Part shown: piece by piece, positions 41,836 through 48,038 of the stretch
Numbering within the stretch: the stretch's first letter is position 1
How the letters are laid out: every line of letters begins with the position of its first letter
Assembly: GCA_037133915.1 (NCBI GenBank)
Contig: JBAXND010000031.1
Coordinates: 1-48,038, forward strand
DNA length: 48,038 nucleotides
Direction of reading: 5' to 3'
From: Bacteroidota bacterium
GTDB lineage: Bacteria > Bacteroidota > Bacteroidia > Bacteroidales > CAIWKO01
The notes under the pieces: generated by a model
The model's database searches: none
What the model was told of the DNA's origin: nothing
The model's input: only the letters and a program-made list of their open reading frames with translations
Translations under genes and position numbers: made by a program

Positions 41836-44800
41836 CTACCGCATTACATTTATTTTGGAATACATAAGATTGCCGCTGGCTGTCTTTACAGACACGATAT
41901 ATAAACCGGGCGCGGATTCGCCTATATCCACAGGAAGTTCCATTTCATTGTCAACGAATACTTTTTCGGTCAAAACAGAATTTCCTAAAATGTCCATGAT
42001 TCTGATTTCAATATTTTGAGGTGAAGAAAGTGATATTTTAGCAGTAAATTTTCCTGAAGAGGGATTTGGATAAATGTCTATTGTTCCTTTGTTTTCCGGG
42101 ATTTCATCAACAAGCAGGTTGAATCCAACGGTAAACTGCTGGTATATTTCCGATCCAAAATCGCTGTTGAACGATTTTATGACCGCGCCATTACTTGCGC
42201 GTTTGATGCGCATTGAACCGCTTCCCTGGTCGGGATTTGCCCACCAGGTCAGACCGTCGTCGCCACTGTCTGTGAGCTTAAAGATGTAGCAACCGTCAGG
42301 CAGATTCACCGTGTCTTTATACGTTTTATTAGCCAGTAATGCTGATTTCTGCAAAATGATATTACCTGCGTCATCGACCAATGTGTAGGCATTTTCCTGT
42401 GGCCAGGTGTTTGTTTTAAATTCAAAAATTAGACCCGGGGGATACACCGGTGTTGCAATAAATTGAGTTTTCATGGTGTTGTTCTCTGTGTTTTGGTCGG
42501 TGCCTCCATTCGGCGCCGATACTGTTGCGTAGAATCTGCCGGGTGCGCCATCCCATGCGAAGGCACCAAGTTGTACATCGGTCATTTCCGTAAAGGCCAG
42601 ATGTCCGGACCAATTGAAAACCGTTGGTGTGCCACCTTCCAAACCGTATGTAATAACAAGACTCCTCAAGGTATCTGTTCCTCCGTTACGAATGGTAATG
42701 AGTGGATTGTTACAAATGGGATTCAGACGTTTGTAGGCATGTGCCGATCCAGGTGTTTTAATATCATAAATTTCACCGTCGAGTGTGAAATTCGGACTGT
42801 GGTAACTTATAACCTGGGTTTCTATCTGGTAGTATGGCGCTGAGCCTTGCCCGTTCCATGTATATGCATCAATGTCATAATCAAGAGAAGCCGGCTGGCC
42901 TGGCGTTACATAGGGTGTAAGTTCGAAATCGAAGGTGGGCACATCATCGCCCGGGCACCAGTTGGCACGGCTGTACACCCATGTTCCGCCTTGCGGATAA
43001 ACAGGATTTACACCGCAATCATTTTTCCACACAAGTTTCGAGAACCGCTGGATACCGCCTACTTTTATCTTATGGTTTTTGGCGCAGAATTCAGAACAAT
43101 TTTCATTGCCTCCAAAACCATGACCGGTGGGCCGCATTTTAAAGCGCGTATTGACTGCCGCGCTGTCTATTGAAATCGTCTTGGCGCTGAGCAATGTCTC
43201 GGTGTTCGAACCGTAGCTGAATCCACCACACCATAAATTCTGAACTTTGAAAGGTTCGCGCGCCGGAGTTCCTTCAATAAAATCGAAGCGAAGGTCGAGA
43301 AGTTCCTGCCAGTTGCCTGCACTCAGATGCACCGAATCGACCAGCAACGAGCGGTAATCGCTCACGTCAAACACCCAGGTAAATCCATTCCCGAGGCTTA
43401 AACCGTTTCCGTAAGGTGTAATATATCGACCCAGCTCAATACGGTTGATTACTTCAAAAGGCACACTGTAATATGACCAGTGGTGAAGGTAAATAACGGA
43501 ATCGAATGCTACCAGTGACGAATCGGTGGCGATGCCCTGCCCGTTAAACACATAATGATTGAAATATTCAGGCCAAACAATCATGGTATCTGTTGCAGAA
43601 ATTGGGTTGAGTGAATCGCTGTAAAAAATAACTTCCATTGGTGGCATTTGCACTGAATCTACAGTAACAACGGTATCTGCATGAGAAACGAACACACCCT
43701 GTTCAAATATCACATTGGGGCGTGTGTTTAATTCTTTATAATTTCTGAAAAGTTCACTTCCGGGAATAAGTGTGTGAACCGGCAGTCCTGTAAGTGCTGC
43801 ATTATTGCCTCCTGTGGAAGAATCTGCTGCGAGCAGCATATTGTTTTCGTTGAATTTGTAGTAGAACAGTAGATTATTATTATAGGGATGGGTGTTGTCA
43901 AGGTCTTTGAACATCCATGTTTTAATGGTGTTTGAGTCAAGCGCTGCATTCCAAAGTGCAAATTCATCCATATAGCCGTCATAATTGCCACTGCCATTGG
44001 CAAATGAACCAATTTTAAATGTAGCAATGCCGTCCATGGTGCGTTTCATATTGACGCCCGAATGCCATAAATGGCCGTTCAGATAAATCTTCATGGAGCT
44101 GTCCGCAATATTTTTGGTAAAGGTCCAGTAGTTCCATGTGCCCTCGTAATCTTGAGTTTGCGCCGCTTTGTTAATACGGTCATAGTTTCCGCTGTGACTG
44201 TTTCCGGCATCCCAATAAACATTCCCGTTCGACCACGGAATATGTGCATTCAACACGCGGCGTCCTTGTGAATCTGTTGCTTCAAAGGTGGACTGGTCTT
44301 GGGGTTGATGTGCGGGATCGCCATACTGCCAGAAAGAAACCGTGATAAAACTGTCGAGCGGTGCAAGCGCGGAAGCCGGAACGCTTACGTAATCGGCACC
44401 TTCAAAAAATAATGATTGGTCGTTGTCTGATGTTGCCAGTCCTGATTTCCAACCCGGATTGTCGGCCAGAACGGCTGTGGACGCACCATTCACGGCATTG
44501 TCAAATGATATGTCAACGAGCAGGTTCGATGTACCGTCCCAATTGAATGGATTAATAAATTGCAGGGAATTCCACCCGCTTACCAATAACGTATTATTTT
44601 GATACACGGTTGTAAAGCCTGTCAATTCTACGTTTTCGGCAGTAATTGAATCGAGTGAACAGTGTTTAATTCTGATAATTAAATTTTTCAGCATGCTGCC
44701 CGCTGATTGTATGTTGAATCTAATGCCCGTAATGTTTCCTGTTGTCATTCCGGAAGTAATCAATTCGCTTGCTTTCCAAAGGTATTGTGTTCTGCTTTCT

Positions 44801-45270
44801 GCATCAGAACTATGAAAGGGAAATGTTGATTGTAAAACTCCGTTACCAATACTTGCTGTGTTGAGCGAAAGGGTATCGGTATATACCGGATTGATGGAGA
44901 AGTGCGGGAAGTATTTGTACGACGGCTGTTTCATGAAGTGCAGGGAATCTGGGCTGGCGCCATCGACCACGTAGCTGTGTGCTGAAAGCATCGTAGAATC
45001 CAGCTTTCCGGTGTGCTCATAAAGATAAGTATAGGTGAGGTAATCCCATTCTCCACATGCAGGGCTTTGGGCAGGGTTGCATTTAAGCGTATAATACATT
45101 AGTATTTTCCGAGTTTGCAGTGTGTTGGGCGGGAACTGGAACTTCGCGTTTTGCGGAGAGCCAAAAGTAAATGTTTGCACATGGGTAGTGTCACCGGGAC
45201 CGGCTTTTGTAAATATGGGCGAAGTGCAAAGAATGGATATCAGCAGCAATGAACGAAAGATGTTATTCAT
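41836..45270 (-). CDS. PNGase F-like secreted protein with LamG insertion and T9SS sorting domain
   Basis: This 1144-residue protein has a signal peptide (about 1-23). Residues 24-88 match the start of PNGase F, with Asp76 in 'CGEWDYLTYTYLYEHTG' aligned to catalytic Asp60. About 520 residues interrupt it, including a LamG-like domain (~281-480). PNGase F sequence resumes near 611 ('ELGRYITPYG', 'DVSDYRSLL'). The second domain follows, with Glu727 in 'NCSEFCAKNH' aligned to catalytic Glu206 and 'VYPQGGTWVYSRANWCPGDDVP'. Glu118 of PNGase F has no clear equivalent (Gly at that place by my alignment). A sorting domain ends the protein ('IYPNPSSGKFTAKI'). The start at 45270 is chosen for the signal peptide. 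It probably removes or binds N-glycans. Confidence 0.85.
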   Translation of the reverse strand: MNNIFRSLLLISILCTSPIFTKAGPGDTTHVQTFTFGSPQNAKFQFPPNTLQTRKILMYYTLKCNPAQSPACGEWDYLTYTYLYEHTGKLDSTMLSAHSYVVDGASPDSLHFMKQPSYKYFPHFSINPVYTDTLSLNTASIGNGVLQSTFPFHSSDAESRTQYLWKASELITSGMTTGNITGIRFNIQSAGSMLKNLIIRIKHCSLDSITAENVELTGFTTVYQNNTLLVSGWNSLQFINPFNWDGTSNLLVDISFDNAVNGASTAVLADNPGWKSGLATSDNDQSLFFEGADYVSVPASALAPLDSFITVSFWQYGDPAHQPQDQSTFEATDSQGRRVLNAHIPWSNGNVYWDAGNSHSGNYDRINKAAQTQDYEGTWNYWTFTKNIADSSMKIYLNGHLWHSGVNMKRTMDGIATFKIGSFANGSGNYDGYMDEFALWNAALDSNTIKTWMFKDLDNTHPYNNNLLFYYKFNENNMLLAADSSTGGNNAALTGLPVHTLIPGSELFRNYKELNTRPNVIFEQGVFVSHADTVVTVDSVQMPPMEVIFYSDSLNPISATDTMIVWPEYFNHYVFNGQGIATDSSLVAFDSVIYLHHWSYYSVPFEVINRIELGRYITPYGNGLSLGNGFTWVFDVSDYRSLLVDSVHLSAGNWQELLDLRFDFIEGTPAREPFKVQNLWCGGFSYGSNTETLLSAKTISIDSAAVNTRFKMRPTGHGFGGNENCSEFCAKNHKIKVGGIQRFSKLVWKNDCGVNPVYPQGGTWVYSRANWCPGDDVPTFDFELTPYVTPGQPASLDYDIDAYTWNGQGSAPYYQIETQVISYHSPNFTLDGEIYDIKTPGSAHAYKRLNPICNNPLITIRNGGTDTLRSLVITYGLEGGTPTVFNWSGHLAFTEMTDVQLGAFAWDGAPGRFYATVSAPNGGTDQNTENNTMKTQFIATPVYPPGLIFEFKTNTWPQENAYTLVDDAGNIILQKSALLANKTYKDTVNLPDGCYIFKLTDSGDDGLTWWANPDQGSGSMRIKRASNGAVIKSFNSDFGSEIYQQFTVGFNLLVDEIPENKGTIDIYPNPSSGKFTAKISLSSPQNIEIRIMDILGNSVLTEKVFVDNEMELPVDIGESAPGLYIVSVKTASGNLMYSKINVMR

Positions 45271-45367
45271 ATTTTTGAAATTGTTTTTGAAGAATGTAAA
45301 TGTAAATAATTTTTTGTTTAGAAACTTAGATATGAGATTGCTGCACTTCAATCATGGTATATCAAAA

Positions 45368-45395
45368 AAAATCCGGACAGCGCTGCCCGGATTTT
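45368..45395 (-). terminator. rho-independent terminator for the PEGA-like gene
   Basis: AAAATCCGG (45368-45376) pairs with CCGGATTTT (45387-45395). On the minus strand the hairpin runs into a T-run (complement of the A8 at 45364-45371). It lies 20 bases past the stop of the gene at 45415-46371. Confidence 0.75.
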
Positions 45396-45414
45396 CTATA
45401 AATATTAAGGTTAT

Positions 45415-46371
45415 CTATGGAATATTCACATTCATACCTTCGCGGTACGAACGGTTGTAAACCTGTCCGCCATATTTGTATTTAAGTGTAAGCGATTTAG
45501 GATGACCGCGGTCGGGGTCACCGAAAGAGGCGTTTGATACATTCACGAAAAGTTTCCCGTTTCTGATTTTATTGCTCAGACTGTGGGTTACATCGTAGAA
45601 TTTACCGGCGGTACCGTACTTTGCGCTGAGTATTACCAGTCCCATATACTCGGAGGGCTCACTGGTGTTCGTTTGATTTTTTACTTTGCTGTTCTGAGGT
45701 TTTGCTTTACCATCACCTTTTTGGAATTTGAATGGCACTTTGGTGTTTTTGTCTTTTGATTCCCAATAGCCTTCAGCCATTCCGGTTGAATTATTCACCG
45801 TAAAAACAAACTGACCGTTTTCGGCGCTGTTGCCAAGTTCGTTAAGGGTTACATTATAATTTTCGCCATTTTTTTGATAGGTCCCGTTAAGCTCGGTTTG
45901 TTTTCCTCCGGTCTGATTATAGCCGGAAGCATTGCCACCGCCTGCCTGACTAATGGCGAGAACCATTTCTGATTTGAGAAATTTTCCTTGCCATTGATAC
46001 ATCAATGCAGCTTCCGCGTCAGCGAATTCAGCTTTGATAGTTGCTGAATCGGCCACCAGCACAAATGATTCGCTTACCGAGCTTATCCAGCCAACTTCAA
46101 CTTCTTTCTTCTCTGTTTTGTAGCCAGCAGCCTTGATATCGATGGTATAGGTTCCCGATGAAAGGAATTTTACCGTAGCTTCATTTTGTCCGGTAATGGT
46201 AGCAACTACGTCTTTATCGCTGTCAGTAACAATCAGTGTATCGGCTGCCACATTCATTTTTATTTTTAATGTTCCATGCGACATAAACCACAACCCCAGT
46301 GCAAGAACAATAACTACAACACCACCTATTACTGAAAACAAAATTATTTTTTTACTTTTTCCGTCTGCCAT
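45415..46371 (-). CDS. membrane-anchored protein with PEGA-like domain
   Basis: This 318-residue protein has one N-terminal membrane helix (about 8-29, after a short basic start, MADGKSKK). A PEGA-like beta domain follows (about 33-105: 'ATVKFLSSGTYTIDIKAAGYKTEKKEVEVG', the 'G.Y.I.I...GYK..K..V.V' pattern). Next comes a ~200-residue part that I do not recognise, with a low-complexity stretch near residues 145-160 rich in Gly, Asn and Gln. PEGA domains often sit on surface or signalling proteins. A promoter at 46428-46458 precedes it. The function is unknown. Confidence 0.72.
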   Translation of the reverse strand: MADGKSKKIILFSVIGGVVVIVLALGLWFMSHGTLKIKMNVAADTLIVTDSDKDVVATITGQNEATVKFLSSGTYTIDIKAAGYKTEKKEVEVGWISSVSESFVLVADSATIKAEFADAEAALMYQWQGKFLKSEMVLAISQAGGGNASGYNQTGGKQTELNGTYQKNGENYNVTLNELGNSAENGQFVFTVNNSTGMAEGYWESKDKNTKVPFKFQKGDGKAKPQNSKVKNQTNTSEPSEYMGLVILSAKYGTAGKFYDVTHSLSNKIRNGKLFVNVSNASFGDPDRGHPKSLTLKYKYGGQVYNRSYREGMNVNIP

Positions 46372-46427
46372 AGCTTTTCAGATTAATTGTTTGTTTGATT
46401 TATTATTGATTGCAACTTCTGTTAGTG

Positions 46428-46458
46428 CAAATCTATAAAATTTTATTTAACAATCCAA
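46428..46458 (-). promoter_or_regulatory. Bacteroidota promoter for the PEGA-like gene
   Basis: The minus strand reads TTG (46458-46456), 20 bases, then TAGATTTG (46435-46428), a good match to the Bacteroidota -33/-7 layout. The ATG at 46371 lies 56 bases downstream. Confidence 0.55.
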
Positions 46459-46510
46459 TACGCACAACAAACCATCGTTGTGCACCAATAATCATAGATG
46501 GTGATACCTC

Positions 46511-47968
46511 TTATTCTGACGGTTTCTTGGATGCGCCGTTTTTCTTCCATATATAATATACCGGCACGCCCAGCAAAACGATAATCAGACCGGGCCAGGT
46601 GAATGTAGGCTTATAAATCAGAAGGTCTATCATAATGAGTGTTGCAACAATAATGTAGATAGCTGGAATTACCGGGTATCCAAACGCTTTGTAGGGTCGC
46701 TCGGCATTGGGTCTTTTTTTGCGAAGGATGAAAACACCGGCAATAGTCATTACATAAAATATTAGAACGGCAAAAACCACATAGTCCAGCAGATTGCCGT
46801 AGGTGCCGGAAAGACACAAGATAATTGCCCATCCGCACTGAAGCCACAGACCTAAAGAAGGAACACCTTTACTGTTGAGGGCTCCGGCTTTTTTGAAGAA
46901 TAGTCCATCGCCTGCCATGGCATAATAAACGCGGGCACCGGAAAGTATCAAGCCGTTGTTGCAGCCAAAAGTAGAAACGACTACAAGCAATGCCATGATT
47001 ATGGGTGCGGCATTGCCAAATAATCCGCTCATGGATGCCGTACCCAGCCTGTCGTTGGTGGCGAACTGAATACCTCTTGCAAAATCTGTTACACCATCGG
47101 GCGAACCGCGCAGGGGCAGTACCTGAAGGTAAACCACATTGGCAAGCATGTAGATTCCACAAACGATAAGCGTTCCAAGGAAGAGGCTGAGCGGAATATT
47201 TCGTTTTGGATTTACCACCTCAGCGCCCGTAAATGTGATATTGTTCCAGGCATCAGCAGAAAAAAGTGAGCCAACCATGGCTGTACCCATTGCCGCCAGT
47301 ATCGCAAAACCGGCCAGAGGAATCATGCTTCCGTCTTTGTTCGTTTGCATTGCGTCCCAGAAAACAGCTTTGTTTGCCTGAATAGCTCCGGTGTTTGCAG
47401 CCCACGTTAATCCAACAATAATAAAGAGTAACAGAACTAAAATTTTTGTGAATGTGAATGAATTTTGAATCCATTTACCTGCTCTGATGCCTCTGGAATT
47501 AAGCCATGTAAGCAACAGAAGTGAACCGATTGCCGGAAAATGTACGGTGTTGAATTTCACAAAACCCAGATCGAGCCAGACATTATTTTCTGAAATCCAT
47601 GGAATCATTACACCGAGGAATTTGCCGAATGCCATGGCAACCGCGGCAATAGTACCTGTCTGGATTACCATAAACAACGTCCATCCGTAAAGGAATCCGG
47701 ACATAGGATTATAGGCTTCACGCAGATAAACGTACTGTCCGCCTGCTTTAGGCATCATGCCTGCAAGCTCACCAAAACTTAGTGCGGCGCATATTGTAAG
47801 AAATGCTGTTATTCCCCATGCAACGAGCAACCACCCGGGTGAGCCGAGTACGCGGGCCATGTCAGCGCTCACAATAAAAATACCGGAGCCAATCATAGAA
47901 CCGATAACCAGAGCTGTGGAATCGACCAGTTTCAGGCTTTTTTTAAAGGTAGGTGCGCTTTCCTGCAT
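46511..47968 (-). CDS. APC superfamily amino acid permease
   Basis: This 485-residue protein has about twelve membrane segments. The opening 'LKLVDSTALVIGSMIGSGIFIVSADMARVLGSPGWLLVAW' is the APC-family TM1 with its GSGIF-type substrate-binding loop. 'FGELAGMMPKAGGQYVYLREAYNPMSGFLYGW' and 'FSADAWNNITFTGAEVVNPKRNIPLSL' match the LAT/yeeF-like amino acid permeases of Bacteroidota. It moves amino acids across the inner membrane by exchange or proton symport. The start at 47968 (MQESAPTFKKS) is preferred; the frame extends to 48028 without a typical N-terminus. Substrate cannot be told. Confidence 0.9.
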   Translation of the reverse strand: MQESAPTFKKSLKLVDSTALVIGSMIGSGIFIVSADMARVLGSPGWLLVAWGITAFLTICAALSFGELAGMMPKAGGQYVYLREAYNPMSGFLYGWTLFMVIQTGTIAAVAMAFGKFLGVMIPWISENNVWLDLGFVKFNTVHFPAIGSLLLLTWLNSRGIRAGKWIQNSFTFTKILVLLLFIIVGLTWAANTGAIQANKAVFWDAMQTNKDGSMIPLAGFAILAAMGTAMVGSLFSADAWNNITFTGAEVVNPKRNIPLSLFLGTLIVCGIYMLANVVYLQVLPLRGSPDGVTDFARGIQFATNDRLGTASMSGLFGNAAPIIMALLVVVSTFGCNNGLILSGARVYYAMAGDGLFFKKAGALNSKGVPSLGLWLQCGWAIILCLSGTYGNLLDYVVFAVLIFYVMTIAGVFILRKKRPNAERPYKAFGYPVIPAIYIIVATLIMIDLLIYKPTFTWPGLIIVLLGVPVYYIWKKNGASKKPSE

Positions 47969-48038
47969 CTGAGTAATGTTATTATTTATCACTATTGTCC
48001 GATAAAAATACAGAATATTATTTTGCAAACCGCAACAA

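Noticed and set aside
42463..42843. 126-codon plus-strand ORF inside the PNGase F-like gene
   Set aside because: It is antisense to well-conserved PNGase F sequence, with no promoter or recognisable domain. A shadow frame.

Overview
The window looks like a piece of a Bacteroidota (Bacteroidetes) chromosome. Three secreted proteins end in type IX secretion (T9SS) sorting domains with the usual 'PNPS/PNPA...G' and '.KK.VI.' blocks. Many genes are preceded by the Bacteroidota -7 promoter element TAnnTTTG instead of a -10 TATAAT box, and Shine-Dalgarno sequences are almost absent. The ECF sigma factor is followed by a 'sensor of ECF-type sigma factor'-like small protein, another Bacteroidota habit. 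I saw no rRNA, tRNA, CRISPR array or complete insertion sequence. The first ~40 bases look like a repeat-rich element end cutting into a truncated ORF, so the left edge may be an assembly break at a mobile element.

Layout. Positions 1-17749 are mostly housekeeping: an ABC-F ATPase, a minus-strand block (DUF421 protein, secreted PI-PLC-like protein, CvfB-like S1 protein, SUI1/YciH, DUF218, T9SS protein), the YchF ATPase, YceI, an AraC regulator, an ECF sigma operon ending in a strong terminator, and a small vitamin-uptake operon (YkoF-like binder, PnuC-type transporter, NadR-like P-loop kinase). Then come the two halves of a split transketolase with a von Willebrand A protein gene lodged between them, and shikimate kinase.

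Positions 17955-34780 hold a one-directional surface-glycan locus: an SGNH-like membrane protein, a polymerase-like membrane protein, a Wzx-type flippase, an N-acetyl-sugar amidotransferase with dedicated HisH and HisF partners, GT4 and GT2 glycosyltransferases, a PglC/WcaJ-type phosphoglycosyl transferase, a two-subunit thiamine-dependent E1 enzyme, a DinD-like protein, a DegT-family sugar aminotransferase, a class I aminotransferase, an O-antigen ligase/polymerase and a WecB/WbpI-type 2-epimerase. The amidotransferase trio plus the aminotransferase and epimerase point to a 2,3-diamino uronic-type sugar carrying an acetamidino group. Several steps of that route (dehydrogenases, acetyltransferase) are not in the window. 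The E1 pair has no E2/E3 partner here, and its job in the locus is the main open question.

Positions 34864-48038 hold NADP-type glutamate dehydrogenase, a 1152-residue protein joining GAF-like and receiver domains to a PPDK-type nucleotide-binding domain, a small secreted protein, a Rieske oxygenase, a PNGase F-like T9SS protein whose N-terminal catalytic domain is interrupted by ~520 residues including a LamG-like domain, a PEGA-like membrane protein and an APC amino-acid permease. Family names are from motif recognition by eye; no database search was run.
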